A DNA stretch of 64,000 nt from contig NZ_CP009533.1 of assembly GCF_000761155.1 (NCBI RefSeq), positions 3,892,001 to 3,956,000 of the forward strand, given 5' to 3'. Made by a program: the position numbers and the translations under genes. Origin of the DNA: Pseudomonas rhizosphaerae (GTDB taxonomy: Bacteria; Pseudomonadota; Gammaproteobacteria; Pseudomonadales; Pseudomonadaceae). Below are positions 9,081 to 18,320 of this stretch, one piece after another; within the stretch, counting starts at the first letter, position 1; the number at the start of each line of letters is the position of its first letter. The notes below the pieces were generated by a model. It saw nothing but the letters and a program-made list of their open reading frames with translations. It made no database searches and had not been told where the DNA came from.

Positions 9081-9119
9081 AAAAAAAGCCCCGGCCAGTC
9101 ACCCGGCCGGGGCTTTTTA
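9081..9119 (-). terminator. Terminator downstream of metK
   Basis: A strong G+C-rich stem, AAAGCCCCGGCC / GGCCGGGGCTTT, flanked by A and T runs on both sides, so it can work in both directions. It lies 18 bases past the metK stop. Confidence 0.92.
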
Positions 9120-9137
9120 CGCGGTACTGCGAGGCGC

Positions 9138-10331
9138 TTATTTCAGGCCAGCGGCGTCGCGCAGGGCGGCGGCACGGTCGGTGCGCTCCCAGGTGAAGGC
9201 AGTGAAAGTGTCGTCACCCACGGTCATTTCAACCGGTGCACGGCCGAAGTGGCCATAGGCTGCGGTGGCCTGGTACATCGGGTGCAGCAGGTCGAGCATG
9301 GTGGTGATGGCATACGGGCGCAGGTCGAAGTGCGCGCGCACCAGCTTGACGATCTGCTCGTCGCTGATCTTGCCGGTGCCGAAGGTGTTGATCGAGATCG
9401 ACGTCGGCTGGGCCACGCCGATGGCGTAGGACACCTGGATCTCGCAGCGCTCGGCCAGGCCGGCGGCAACGATGTTCTTGGCCACGTAGCGGCCGGCGTA
9501 GGCGGCCGAGCGGTCGACCTTGGACGGGTCCTTGCCGGAGAAGGCACCGCCGCCGTGGCGAGCCATGCCGCCGTAGCTGTCGACGATGATCTTGCGCCCG
9601 GTCAGGCCACAGTCGCCCACCGGTCCGCCGATGATGAAGTTGCCGGTCGGGTTGATGTGGAACTGGGTGTCCTTGTGCAGCAGCTCGGCCGGCAGCACGT
9701 GCTTGACGATCAGCTCCATCACGCCTTCGCGCAGGTCGTTGTAGGACACGTCCGGATTGTGCTGGGTCGACAGCACCACCGCGTCGATCCCCACGACCTT
9801 GCCGCCTTCGTACTGGCAGGTGACCTGGGACTTGGCGTCGGGGCGCAGCCACGGCAGCAGGCCGGACTTGCGCGCTTCGGCCTGGCGCTCGACCAGACGG
9901 TGCGAGAAGCAGATCGGAGCGGGCATCAGCACGTCGGTTTCGTTGCTGGCATAGCCGAACATCAGGCCCTGGTCGCCTGCACCCTGGTCTTCCGGCTTGC
10001 TGCGGTCCACGCCCTGGGCGATGTCCACCGACTGCTTGCCGATGATGTTCATGACCGCGCAGGTGGCGCCGTCGAAGCCGACATCGGAGCTGTTGTAGCC
10101 GATGTCGACGATGACCTTGCGCACGATGTCTTCCAGGTCGACCCAGGCCGACGTGCTGACTTCGCCGGCGATGATCGCCACGCCGGTCTTGACCAGGGTT
10201 TCACACGCCACGCGGGCGAACTTGTCCTGGGTGATGATGGCGTCCAGCACCGCGTCGGAAATCTGGTCGGCGATCTTGTCCGGGTGTCCTTCGGAGACGG
10301 ACTCGGAGGTGAAAAGGGAGTATTCGCTCAT
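9138..10331 (-). CDS. metK: S-adenosylmethionine synthetase
   Basis: The 397-residue protein matches the normal length of MetK, which makes S-adenosylmethionine from ATP and methionine. Signatures seen: [17 protein letters not shown] near the N-terminus (ATP-binding GHPDK), [12 protein letters not shown] (substrate loop hexapeptide) and [19 protein letters not shown] (P-loop-like nonapeptide). It starts 12 bases after the stop of the upstream regulator gene, so the two form an operon transcribed from the sahR/tktA intergenic region, and it ends at a strong terminator. Confidence 0.98.
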   Translation of the reverse strand: MSEYSLFTSESVSEGHPDKIADQISDAVLDAIITQDKFARVACETLVKTGVAIIAGEVSTSAWVDLEDIVRKVIVDIGYNSSDVGFDGATCAVMNIIGKQSVDIAQGVDRSKPEDQGAGDQGLMFGYASNETDVLMPAPICFSHRLVERQAEARKSGLLPWLRPDAKSQVTCQYEGGKVVGIDAVVLSTQHNPDVSYNDLREGVMELIVKHVLPAELLHKDTQFHINPTGNFIIGGPVGDCGLTGRKIIVDSYGGMARHGGGAFSGKDPSKVDRSAAYAGRYVAKNIVAAGLAERCEIQVSYAIGVAQPTSISINTFGTGKISDEQIVKLVRAHFDLRPYAITTMLDLLHPMYQATAAYGHFGRAPVEMTVGDDTFTAFTWERTDRAAALRDAAGLK

Positions 10332-10343
10332 CTCGACGGTTTC

Positions 10344-11345
10344 CTAAATTGACCGATGGTGAGTGTCGCCAGCCGGCCGCGAGAAATGTCGGACCTGAAT
10401 CTGGAAACCATTACGTAAGCCCACGTAGAGGCTCTCTCCGGGAACAAGCCCCGCAGCGGTGGCCCAACGGGCCAGATCTTCCTGTTCGAACCCCAACCAG
10501 AGATCACCGCAGGCCTCCTTGGCCCAACTCTGATTGTGGCTGCACAACTCTGTTACCAAAAGACTGCCGCCCGGCTGCACCCGCTGCGCCAAATGGCCAA
10601 GCGCCTGCGCCGGATCGCTGAAGTGGTGCAGGACCATGTTCAGCACCACGCAATCGGCACGCAGGCTGGTAGGGGCCAAGGCATCGGCCAGTTCCAGGCG
10701 CACGTTGCTCAATTGCTCGCGCTGGCAGACCTGGCGGGCCAGTTCGAGCATCGCCGGGCTGTTGTCCTGCGCGGTGACCTGGGCAAAGCGTCGGGCCAGC
10801 TCAGGCAGGAAGCCACCGTCGCCGGGGCCCACTTCCAGAGCGCTGGCCTGCTGCCCGAAGCTGAGTTTGTCGAGCAGAGCCAGCAGGCTTTCGCGGTACT
10901 GCGGCAGGCCGGCAATGAGGTCCTGCTGGGCACGGAACTTCTCTTCCATGCGCGAGAAGAAATCTTCGCTGGCCGCGGCGCGCTGGCGCTGTACCACCGC
11001 CATGCGCGCCTGGGCCTCGGCCGGCAGGCTCAGCCCGTCGACTTCCTCGAGCAGGGCGCTGTGCAGGCGTCCGCCCAGCACACGACCGTTGGGCAGGGCG
11101 CGACGATAGAAAATCGCGTTGCCTTCACGCCGCGTGGCCACCAGATCGGCCTGGGCCAGCACCTTGAGGTGATGGCTCATGCCCGACTGGCCCACCGCGA
11201 AGATCTGCGCCAGTTCCAGCACGCCGAACGAATCGCTGGCCAGCGCGCGCAGCACGTTCAGGCGCAGGGGGTCGCCACCGGCCTTGCACAGGGCGGCCAG
11301 ATCGTCACTTGCCTGATGGTCGAAAGCAGGGGCGCGCAGGTTCAT
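10344..11345 (-). CDS. sahR: SahR-like ArsR-type regulator fused to a SAM-dependent methyltransferase domain
   Basis: The 333-residue, two-domain protein has residues 10-90 as an ArsR winged helix (CKAGGDPLRLNVLRALASDSFGVLELAQIF, then QSGMSHHLKVLAQADLV as recognition helix). Residues 150-290 form a class I methyltransferase fold with ALEVGPGDGGFLPELA as SAM-binding loop and VLNMVLHHFSDP. This architecture directly upstream of metK matches the SahR family, known to control methionine-cycle genes in Proteobacteria with S-adenosylhomocysteine as proposed effector. The methyltransferase domain probably serves as ligand sensor. A perfect palindrome in the adjoining intergenic region is the likely operator. 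Confidence 0.85.
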   Translation of the reverse strand: MNLRAPAFDHQASDDLAALCKAGGDPLRLNVLRALASDSFGVLELAQIFAVGQSGMSHHLKVLAQADLVATRREGNAIFYRRALPNGRVLGGRLHSALLEEVDGLSLPAEAQARMAVVQRQRAAASEDFFSRMEEKFRAQQDLIAGLPQYRESLLALLDKLSFGQQASALEVGPGDGGFLPELARRFAQVTAQDNSPAMLELARQVCQREQLSNVRLELADALAPTSLRADCVVLNMVLHHFSDPAQALGHLAQRVQPGGSLLVTELCSHNQSWAKEACGDLWLGFEQEDLARWATAAGLVPGESLYVGLRNGFQIQVRHFSRPAGDTHHRSI

Positions 11346-11386
11346 AGGTTCGGCAGTCTAGTGAGCGCAGCCTGCCCTCGCAACAC

Positions 11387-11410
11387 CAATATCAAAAAGT
11401 TTTGATATTG
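11387..11410. promoter_or_regulatory. Perfect 11-bp inverted repeat, likely SahR operator
   Basis: CAATATCAAAA-AG-TTTTGATATTG lies 42 bases upstream of the sahR start and 128 bases before tktA. It is perfectly symmetric with a 2-base centre, as expected for an ArsR-family dimer. The position allows autoregulation of sahR-metK. An effect on tktA is possible but unproven. Confidence 0.7.
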
Positions 11411-11537
11411 CTTTGGGGCGCACTCCGCCCTGCAATTGCCGCTCGGGGCAAATGTCCGATTGCCCAACCCCCTGCCGGTGGGGGAAAATGACCTCCTTTG
11501 TTGTATCCCTGCCTACACAGACCCCAGGAGATAAGCG

Positions 11538-13535
11538 ATGCCCAGCCGTCGTGAGCGCGCCAATGCCATTCGTGCACTGAGCATGGATGCCGTGCAAAAA
11601 GCCAACAGCGGTCACCCAGGTGCCCCCATGGGTATGGCGGATATCGCCGAAGTGCTGTGGCGTGACTTCCTCAAGCACAACCCGGCCAACCCGGCGTTCG
11701 CCAACCGCGACCGTTTCGTCATGTCCAACGGCCATGGCTCGATGCTGGTCTATTCGCTGCTGCACCTCACCGGCTACGACCTGGGCATCGAAGACCTGAA
11801 AAACTTCCGCCAGCTGCACAGCCGCACCCCGGGCCACCCGGAATACGGCTACACCCCAGGCGTGGAGACCACCACCGGTCCGCTGGGCCAGGGCCTGGCC
11901 AATGCGGTGGGCTTCGCCCTCGCGGAAAAAGTGCTGGCGGCGCAGTTCAACCGCGACAGCCACAAGATCGTCGACCACAACACCTACGTGTTCCTCGGCG
12001 ATGGCTGCATGATGGAAGGTATCTCCCACGAAGTGAGCGCGCTGGCCGGTACCCTGGGCCTGGGCAAGCTGATCGCCTTCTACGATGACAACGGCATTTC
12101 CATCGACGGTGAAGTCGAGGGCTGGTTCACCGACGACACGCCGAAACGCTTCGAAGCCTACGGCTGGCAGGTGATTCGCAACGTCGACGGCCACGATGCA
12201 GACGAAATCAAGACCGCCATCGAGACTGCCCGCAAGAGCGAGCAGCCGACGCTGATCTGCTGCAAGACCACCATCGGCTTCGGCTCGCCGAACAAGCAGG
12301 GCAAGGAAGACTGCCACGGCGCGCCACTGGGTGCCGAGGAAATCGCCCTGACCCGCGCAGCATTGAAGTGGAACCACGGCCCGTTCGAAATCCCGGCCGA
12401 CATCTACAAGGAATGGGACGCCAAGGAAGCCGGCGTGGCCCTGGAAGCTGAGTGGAACCAGCGCTTTGTTGCCTATTCCGCCGCCTATCCCGAGCTGGCC
12501 AACGAATTCGTGCGGCGCATGAGCGGTGAACTGCCGGCCGACTTCTCCGAGAAGGCCAGCGCCTACATCGCCGAAGTGGCCGCCAAGGGCGAGACCATCG
12601 CCAGCCGCAAGGCCAGCCAGAACGCGCTGAATGCCTTCGGTCCGTTGCTGCCGGAGATCCTCGGCGGCTCTGCCGACCTGGCCGGTTCCAACCTGACCCT
12701 GTGGAAAGGCTGCAAAGGCGTCGAAGCGGATGACGCCGCCGGTAACTACATCTATTATGGTGTGCGCGAATTCGGCATGAGCGCGATCATGAACGGCATC
12801 GCCCTGCATGGCGGCTTCGTGCCGTACGGCGCGACCTTCCTGATCTTCATGGAATACGCCCGCAACGCGGTGCGCATGTCGGCGCTGATGAAGAAGCGCG
12901 TGATCTACGTGTTCACCCACGACTCCATCGGTCTGGGCGAAGATGGCCCGACTCACCAGCCGATCGAACAGCTGGCAAGCCTGCGCTGCACCCCGAACCT
13001 CGACACCTGGCGTCCTGCCGATGCGGTCGAGTCGGCGGTAGCGTGGAAATTCGCCCTGGAACGCAACGATGGCCCGTCGGCGCTGATCTTCTCGCGCCAG
13101 AACCTCGATCACCAGACCCGCGACCAAGTCCAGTTGGCCGACATCACCCGTGGCGGCTACGTGCTCAAGGACTGCGCCGGCGAGCCTGATCTTATCCTGA
13201 TCGCTACCGGCTCCGAAGTGGGCCTGGCCGTGAAGGCCTTCGACAAGCTGACCGAACAGGGCCGCAACGTGCGCGTCGTGTCGATGCCGTGCACCAGCGT
13301 GTTCGATGCGCAGGACGCAGGTTACAAGCAGTCGGTATTGCCGCTGCAGGTCAGCGCGCGCATCGCCATCGAGGCCGCGCACGCCGACTACTGGTACAAG
13401 TACGTGGGCCTGGAAGGCCGAGTGATCGGCATGACCAGCTTCGGCGAGTCGGCACCGGCTCCGGCGCTGTTCGAAGAGTTCGGCTTCACCCTGGAGAACA
13501 TCCTGGCCACCGCCGAAGAATTGCTCGAAGACTGA
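11538..13535 (+). CDS. tktA: Transketolase
   Basis: The 665-residue enzyme transfers two-carbon units between sugar phosphates in the pentose phosphate pathway using thiamine diphosphate and a divalent metal. Seen: N-terminal [56 protein letters not shown] (the GDG...N ThDP motif), [20 protein letters not shown] and [15 protein letters not shown] in the pyrimidine domain. The start follows AGGAGATAAGCG. It heads a carbon-metabolism block with epd, pgk and fba on the same strand, separated from epd by a duplicated REP. Confidence 0.97.
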   Translation: MPSRRERANAIRALSMDAVQKANSGHPGAPMGMADIAEVLWRDFLKHNPANPAFANRDRFVMSNGHGSMLVYSLLHLTGYDLGIEDLKNFRQLHSRTPGHPEYGYTPGVETTTGPLGQGLANAVGFALAEKVLAAQFNRDSHKIVDHNTYVFLGDGCMMEGISHEVSALAGTLGLGKLIAFYDDNGISIDGEVEGWFTDDTPKRFEAYGWQVIRNVDGHDADEIKTAIETARKSEQPTLICCKTTIGFGSPNKQGKEDCHGAPLGAEEIALTRAALKWNHGPFEIPADIYKEWDAKEAGVALEAEWNQRFVAYSAAYPELANEFVRRMSGELPADFSEKASAYIAEVAAKGETIASRKASQNALNAFGPLLPEILGGSADLAGSNLTLWKGCKGVEADDAAGNYIYYGVREFGMSAIMNGIALHGGFVPYGATFLIFMEYARNAVRMSALMKKRVIYVFTHDSIGLGEDGPTHQPIEQLASLRCTPNLDTWRPADAVESAVAWKFALERNDGPSALIFSRQNLDHQTRDQVQLADITRGGYVLKDCAGEPDLILIATGSEVGLAVKAFDKLTEQGRNVRVVSMPCTSVFDAQDAGYKQSVLPLQVSARIAIEAAHADYWYKYVGLEGRVIGMTSFGESAPAPALFEEFGFTLENILATAEELLED

Positions 13536-13545
13536 TCCACATCTC

Positions 13546-13728
13546 GTAGGAGCGGTCGTTGGCCGCGAAGGGCGCACTGCGGTGTGTCAGGCATATCGTG
13601 GTAAGGCTTTCGCGGCCACGGACCGCTCCTACGAGAACGCTGTAGGAGCGGTCGTTGGCCGCGAAGGGTGCACTGCGGTGTGTCAGGCATATCGTGGTAA
13701 GGCTTTCGCGGCCACGGACCGCTCCTAC
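13546..13728 (+). repeat. Two tandem 87-bp REP units (family A)
   Basis: Two units, 13546-13632 and 13642-13728, differ at about one base. Each begins GTAGGAGCGGTCGTTGGCC and ends with the inverted arm closing CGCTCCTAC, so each can fold into a long hairpin. They fill most of the tktA-epd gap. Confidence 0.92.
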
Positions 13729-13773
13729 GCAAGATCTATACAGCTTCCATAACAATTCCAGGCGTAACTCTCC

Positions 13774-14829
13774 ATGTCTCAGAAACGCCCCTACAGAGTC
13801 GCCCTCAACGGTTACGGCCGCATTGGCCGCTGCGTGCTGCGCGCGTTGTGCGAGCGCGGTGAGCAGGCGGACTTCGAGGTAGTGGCGATCAACGACCTGG
13901 CCGACATGGCCAGCCTCGAATACCTGACACGCTTCGACTCGACTCACGGCCGCTTTCCCGGTGAAGTCACGGTCGAAGCCGACCATTTGCTCATCAACGG
14001 GCGACCTATACGGGTCACCCGCAGTGCCACGCCCGAAGCGATCGACTGGGCCGCGTTGGACATCGATCTGGTGCTCGAATGCTCCGGGGCCTACAACACC
14101 CGTGCCGACGGCGAGCGCTTTCTGGCGGCCGGTGCACCGGCCGTGCTGTTTTCCCAGCCCATGGCCAGCGAAGCCGATGTCGATGCCACCATCGTGTTCG
14201 GCATCAATCAGGATTGCCTCACTGGACGCGAAAAGCTGGTTTCCAACGCGTCCTGCACCACCAATTGCGGCGTGCCCTTGTTGCGCCTGCTGGACCAGGC
14301 GATTGGCCTGGAATACGTGTCCATCACCACCATTCACTCGGCCATGAACGACCAGCCGGTGATCGATGCCTACCACCACGAAGACCTGCGCCGCACGCGC
14401 TCGGCCTTTCAGTCGGTCATTCCGGTTTCCACGGGTCTGGCCCGCGGCATCGAACGCCTGCTGCCGGAACTTGCCGGGCGAATCCAGGCCAAAGCTGTGC
14501 GCGTGCCAACCGTCAACGTGTCATGCCTGGACATTACCCTGCAGATGGCGCGCGACACCTGTGCCGTCGAGGTCAACCAGATCCTGCATGAAGCCGCAGG
14601 CAGCGGCCCGCTGCAAGGTCTGCTGGCTTACACTGAACTGCCGCACGCCAGTTGTGATTTCAACCACGACCCCCATTCGGCCATCGTCGATGCCAGCCAG
14701 ACCCGTGTATCCGGGCCGCGCCTGGTGAACCTGCTGGCCTGGTTCGACAACGAATGGGGCTTCGCCAATCGTATGCTCGACGTTGCGGGGCACTACCTGC
14801 GCGTCATGAACAATTCCAAACGAGCTTGA
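13774..14829 (+). CDS. epd: Erythrose-4-phosphate dehydrogenase
   Basis: A 351-residue member of the GAPDH family. It shows [17 protein letters not shown] (NAD-binding Rossmann start), [14 protein letters not shown] with the catalytic Cys, and [15 protein letters not shown]. Placement between tktA and pgk, as in many gammaproteobacteria, and the GAPDH-like but distinct sequence ([20 protein letters not shown]) support Epd, which oxidises erythrose 4-phosphate to 4-phosphoerythronate for pyridoxal phosphate synthesis. Ordinary GAPDH remains a weaker alternative. pgk begins 14 bases after its stop. Confidence 0.9.
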   Translation: MSQKRPYRVALNGYGRIGRCVLRALCERGEQADFEVVAINDLADMASLEYLTRFDSTHGRFPGEVTVEADHLLINGRPIRVTRSATPEAIDWAALDIDLVLECSGAYNTRADGERFLAAGAPAVLFSQPMASEADVDATIVFGINQDCLTGREKLVSNASCTTNCGVPLLRLLDQAIGLEYVSITTIHSAMNDQPVIDAYHHEDLRRTRSAFQSVIPVSTGLARGIERLLPELAGRIQAKAVRVPTVNVSCLDITLQMARDTCAVEVNQILHEAAGSGPLQGLLAYTELPHASCDFNHDPHSAIVDASQTRVSGPRLVNLLAWFDNEWGFANRMLDVAGHYLRVMNNSKRA

Positions 14830-14843
14830 AAGGACTGAACGCA

Positions 14844-16007
14844 ATGACCGTGTTGAAGATGACCGACCTCGACCTGCAAGGTAAGCGCGTATTGATTCGC
14901 GAAGACCTCAACGTGCCCGTGAAGGATGGCAAGGTAACCAGCGACGCGCGCATCCTCGCCTCGTTGCCCACCATCAAGCTGGCCCTGGAGAAGGGCGCAG
15001 CGGTAATGGTCTGCTCGCACCTGGGCCGTCCGAGCGAAGGCGAGTTCTCCGCCGAGAACAGCCTCAAGCCGGTGGCCGAGTACCTGAGCAAGGCCCTGGG
15101 CCGCGACGTGCCGCTGGTGGCCGACTATCTGGACGGCGTTCAAGTCGAGTCCGGCTCTGTCGTGCTGTTCGAGAACGTGCGCTTCAACAAGGGTGAAAAG
15201 AAGAACGCCGATGAACTGGCGCAGAAGTACGCCGACCTGTGCGACGTGTTCGTGATGGACGCGTTCGGCACCGCGCATCGCGCCGAAGGCTCCACTCACG
15301 GTGTGGCCAAGTTCGCCAAGGTGGCTGCTGCCGGTCCGCTGCTGGCCGCCGAGTTGGAGGCGCTGGGCAAGGCACTGGGCGCCCCGGCCAAGCCGATGGC
15401 GGCCATCGTCGCCGGTTCCAAGGTGTCGACCAAGCTGGACGTGCTCAACAGCCTCAGCGCCATCTGCGATCAGTTGATCGTCGGCGGTGGCATCGCCAAC
15501 ACCTTCCTGGCCGCGGCCGGGCACAAGGTCGGCAAGTCGCTGTATGAACCCGACCTGCTGGACACCGCGCGCGCCATTGCCGCCAAGGTCAGCGTGCCGT
15601 TGCCGGTCGACGTAGTGGTGGCCAAGGAGTTCGCCGAAAGCGCGGAAGCCACGGTCAAGCTCATCGCCGATGTGGCCGATGACGACATGATCCTCGACAT
15701 CGGCCCACAGACTGCCCAGCAGTTCGCCGAGCTGCTGAAGTCGTCCAAGACCATCCTGTGGAACGGTCCGGTGGGGGTGTTCGAGTTTGATCAGTTCGGC
15801 AACGGCACCCAGGTCCTGGCCAAGGCAATCGCCCAGAGCCCGGCCTTCTCCATCGCCGGGGGCGGCGACACCCTGGCGGCCATCGACAAATACGGCGTGG
15901 CCGATGACATCTCGTACATCTCCACCGGTGGCGGTGCGTTCCTCGAATTCGTCGAGGGCAAAGTGCTGCCAGCCGTAGAAATGCTGGAACAGCGGGCCAA
16001 GGGCTGA
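14844..16007 (+). CDS. pgk: Phosphoglycerate kinase
   Basis: The 387-residue protein has the usual length. It shows [15 protein letters not shown] (3-phosphoglycerate-binding RxDxNVP motif), [41 protein letters not shown], and [15 protein letters not shown] with the C-terminal GGGDTLAA nucleotide-binding glycine loop. It makes ATP from 1,3-bisphosphoglycerate. ATG at 14844 has an AAAGGA ribosome site just past the epd stop; the frame extends upstream but overlaps epd. Confidence 0.98.
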   Translation: MTVLKMTDLDLQGKRVLIREDLNVPVKDGKVTSDARILASLPTIKLALEKGAAVMVCSHLGRPSEGEFSAENSLKPVAEYLSKALGRDVPLVADYLDGVQVESGSVVLFENVRFNKGEKKNADELAQKYADLCDVFVMDAFGTAHRAEGSTHGVAKFAKVAAAGPLLAAELEALGKALGAPAKPMAAIVAGSKVSTKLDVLNSLSAICDQLIVGGGIANTFLAAAGHKVGKSLYEPDLLDTARAIAAKVSVPLPVDVVVAKEFAESAEATVKLIADVADDDMILDIGPQTAQQFAELLKSSKTILWNGPVGVFEFDQFGNGTQVLAKAIAQSPAFSIAGGGDTLAAIDKYGVADDISYISTGGGAFLEFVEGKVLPAVEMLEQRAKG

Positions 16008-16034
16008 GGCCCGGTGAGCTTCGAGGAGAAACGG

Positions 16035-16256
16035 ATGCCCAAGGCACCCACCCTGGCGCTGCTGGTCGGCCTGTTGGCCGGTTGTTCCGGTACGCCGGCA
16101 ACCTCGGTCGACGACGGACCGGCGGCAATCCCAGGCGGCTGTTCACAGTCGCAGTGGCAGGCCGAGAGCATTCCGGTGGTTGGTAAACGCATGGGGCCCG
16201 AGGCGCTGGAGCGCTACGAGCCGGAACAGCAGGCGCAGGCACCTGGTTGCCCTTGA
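16035..16256 (+). CDS. Small putative lipoprotein
   Basis: A 73-residue protein with a type II signal: MPKAPTLALLVGLLAGC, lipobox LLAGC, Cys17 as lipidation site. The mature part is short, Pro/Glu-rich and contains two further Cys. It starts 27 bases after the pgk stop with GAGGAGA as ribosome site, so it is co-transcribed. Hypothetical genes are also found at this position, between pgk and the fructose-bisphosphate aldolase gene, in P. aeruginosa. Function unknown. Confidence 0.75.
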   Translation: MPKAPTLALLVGLLAGCSGTPATSVDDGPAAIPGGCSQSQWQAESIPVVGKRMGPEALERYEPEQQAQAPGCP

Positions 16257-16335
16257 GGGCAACCATTGGCGCTCGCCAGAGGTCTTCTAAGGTGAGTTCA
16301 CACATTATCGTTGCCCCTGGCACCTGGAGTTCACC

Positions 16336-16548
16336 ATGAAGATCGGTTCCGCAACACTCGGTTTGGCCACTCTGCTGGCAGCAGCCTTGTCCAGCGGTTG
16401 CATGAGTTCGGGCGCGAACAGCGCCTGTGAAGTGTTCAGCCCGGTGGCGTTGGTCACGCCGACCACCCAGGATGATCAGCGCGTGCAGACCAACGCCACG
16501 GGCGCGCCGGCCGGTACCCAGAACACGGCGCAGGATTGCGGGTCGTGA
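16336..16548 (+). CDS. Small putative lipoprotein
   Basis: A 70-residue protein with signal sequence MKIGSATLGLATLLAAALSSGC (lipobox LSSGC). The mature part holds two more Cys (ANSACEVF, near the N-terminus, and AQDCGS at the C-terminus), which could form a disulfide. The start follows CTGGAGTTCACC. I recognise no domain. It belongs to the run of three small envelope genes between pgk and fba. Confidence 0.72.
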   Translation: MKIGSATLGLATLLAAALSSGCMSSGANSACEVFSPVALVTPTTQDDQRVQTNATGAPAGTQNTAQDCGS

Positions 16549-16595
16549 GTCAGTGCGTCATGGGGCAGCAGTGCTCTGCGCTCAGAGGTATATGA

Positions 16596-16922
16596 ATGAA
16601 AGGCGGTATGGCGATAATGGTACTGGCGCTGCTGTCTGGTTGTGCCTACATGGACAAACAGATGCCGGTGTCTCCCAACTGGACGCGCTGGCAGTGCGAC
16701 AGCCAGGTCGATGTGCAATGGCGCTATAGCGCTGCCGACAAGAGCACGATGCAAGTGCGCCTGGCGGGCAGTGACAAGGTGTATGCGCTGACCCCTCAGG
16801 CCGGTGCCGAAGGCGAGCTGTTCAGCGATGGCGTGCTGGCGTTCCACAAAAAAGGTGATGAAGGCCTGGTGTACTGGGTTGCCACCGACGATTTGATTGG
16901 CCGGGGTTGCAAGGCTCCGTGA
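16596..16922 (+). CDS. MliC-like lipoprotein (membrane-bound C-type lysozyme inhibitor)
   Basis: A 108-residue lipoprotein with lipobox LLSGC. The mature sequence has WQCDSQVDVQWRYSAADKSTMQVRLAGSDKVYALTPQAGAEGELFSDGVLAFHKKGDEGLVYWV, typical of the MliC/PliC fold: an eight-stranded barrel whose central loop plugs the lysozyme active site, with paired Cys (WQCDS and the C-terminal GRGCKAP). It would protect peptidoglycan against host or predator lysozyme from the inner face of the outer membrane. Inhibitor activity is by family resemblance only. Confidence 0.8.
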   Translation: MKGGMAIMVLALLSGCAYMDKQMPVSPNWTRWQCDSQVDVQWRYSAADKSTMQVRLAGSDKVYALTPQAGAEGELFSDGVLAFHKKGDEGLVYWVATDDLIGRGCKAP

Positions 16923-17028
16923 CGGCTGGGCCCACTGCGCCAGACCGATGATAGGCATTACTTCAAGAGCGGCCGCCGGTGCGGCGAGCTGCAACGATCA
17001 ACGACCCTGAACCGGGAGACACAAGACA

Positions 17029-18093
17029 ATGGCACTTATCAGCATGCGTCAGATGCTGGATCACGCCGCCGAATTCGGCTACGGCGTACCAGCTTTCAAC
17101 GTCAACAACCTCGAGCAAATGCGCGCCATCATGGAAGCGGCCGACAAGACCGACTCCCCGGTCATCGTCCAGGCGTCCGCCGGTGCCCGCAAATACGCCG
17201 GTGCGCCGTTCCTGCGCCACCTGATTCTGGCAGCGATCGAGGAATTCCCGCACATCCCGGTGTGCATGCACCAGGACCACGGCACCAGCCCGGACATCTG
17301 CCAGCGTTCGATCCAGCTGGGCTTCAGTTCGGTGATGATGGACGGCTCGCTCGGCGTCGACGGCAAGACCCCCACCGACTACGACTACAACGTGCGCGTG
17401 ACCTCGCAGACCGTTTCCTTCGCCCATGCCTGCGGCGTGTCGGTAGAAGGCGAGCTGGGTTGCCTGGGTTCGCTGGAGACCGGCCAGGCCGGTGAAGAAG
17501 ACGGCGTCGGTGCCGAGGGCATCCTGGATCACAGCCAGATGCTGACCGATCCGGAAGAAGCCGCCGACTTCGTGGCCAAGACCCAAGTCGACGCCTTGGC
17601 CATCGCCATCGGCACCAGCCACGGCGCCTACAAGTTCACCAAGCCGCCCACCGGCGACATCCTGGCCATCGATCGCATCAAGGCGATCCATGCGCGCATC
17701 CCCAACACTCACCTGGTCATGCACGGCTCCTCGTCGGTGCCGCAGGAATGGCTGGCGATCATCAACGAGTACGGTGGCGCCATCAAGGAAACCTACGGCG
17801 TGCCGGTCGAGGAAATCGTCGAAGGCATCAAGTACGGCGTGCGCAAGGTCAACATCGACACCGACCTGCGCCTGGCGTCCACCGGCGCGATCCGCCGTTT
17901 CATGGCGCAGAACCCGGCCGAGTTCGACCCACGCAAGTATTTCGCCGAAACCGTGAAAGCCATGCGTGACGTGTGCATTGCCCGTTACGAAGCCTTCGGT
18001 ACTGCCGGCAACGCCTCGAAGATCAAGCCGATCTCCCTGGAAGGCATGTTCCAACGCTACGCCAGCGGCGAGTTGAACGCCAAGGTCAACTAA
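17029..18093 (+). CDS. fba: Class II fructose-bisphosphate aldolase
   Basis: The 354-residue zinc-dependent aldolase belongs to the subtype often called Calvin-cycle type. [28 protein letters not shown] carries the catalytic Asp and a zinc-binding His; [14 protein letters not shown] and KINIDTD-like [12 protein letters not shown] complete the site. It cleaves fructose 1,6-bisphosphate, here mainly in gluconeogenesis, as pseudomonads use Entner-Doudoroff glycolysis. The start follows GGGAGACACAAGACA. It ends at a terminator. Confidence 0.97.
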   Translation: MALISMRQMLDHAAEFGYGVPAFNVNNLEQMRAIMEAADKTDSPVIVQASAGARKYAGAPFLRHLILAAIEEFPHIPVCMHQDHGTSPDICQRSIQLGFSSVMMDGSLGVDGKTPTDYDYNVRVTSQTVSFAHACGVSVEGELGCLGSLETGQAGEEDGVGAEGILDHSQMLTDPEEAADFVAKTQVDALAIAIGTSHGAYKFTKPPTGDILAIDRIKAIHARIPNTHLVMHGSSSVPQEWLAIINEYGGAIKETYGVPVEEIVEGIKYGVRKVNIDTDLRLASTGAIRRFMAQNPAEFDPRKYFAETVKAMRDVCIARYEAFGTAGNASKIKPISLEGMFQRYASGELNAKVN

Positions 18094-18110
18094 GCTTCAG
18101 CGTTACGAAG

Positions 18111-18137
18111 GAACCCGCCCGCTGGCGGGTTTTTTCG
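18111..18137 (+). terminator. Terminator after fba
   Basis: AACCCGCC / GGCGGGTT stem with a 4-base loop followed by six T. It lies 18 bases past the fba stop. The following stretch to 18320 holds no other element I can support. Confidence 0.93.
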
Positions 18138-18320
18138 TTCCAGTCGGAGCGTTTCGATGTCGGGGCTATCCTCAATACAAGTGCGCCGTCTATCGGCCAG
18201 AGGCCAGGCATAGGGCAAACTGGGGGAAATTGTCCTACAGCTTTGGGTGATGGCCGTCTAAAGTGATGCATGTCATCTCCGGGTCCCTCCGGACTCAGCC
18301 ACGTCTGAACGAGTAGTAGC

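Noticed and set aside
8997..10352. Long plus-strand open frame (451 codons) opposite metK
   Set aside because: It is the antisense shadow of metK, common in high-G+C DNA; the translation is low-complexity and has no family features, while metK is unmistakable.
10344..11345. Arsenic-responsive ArsR regulator with arsenite methyltransferase
   Set aside because: No Cys cluster for arsenite binding and no ars genes nearby; the fusion next to metK fits the SahR type.
13546..13728. Possible CRISPR array
   Set aside because: Only two units, each itself palindromic and 87 bases long, separated by 9 bases with no spacer-like unique sequence. It is a duplicated REP.
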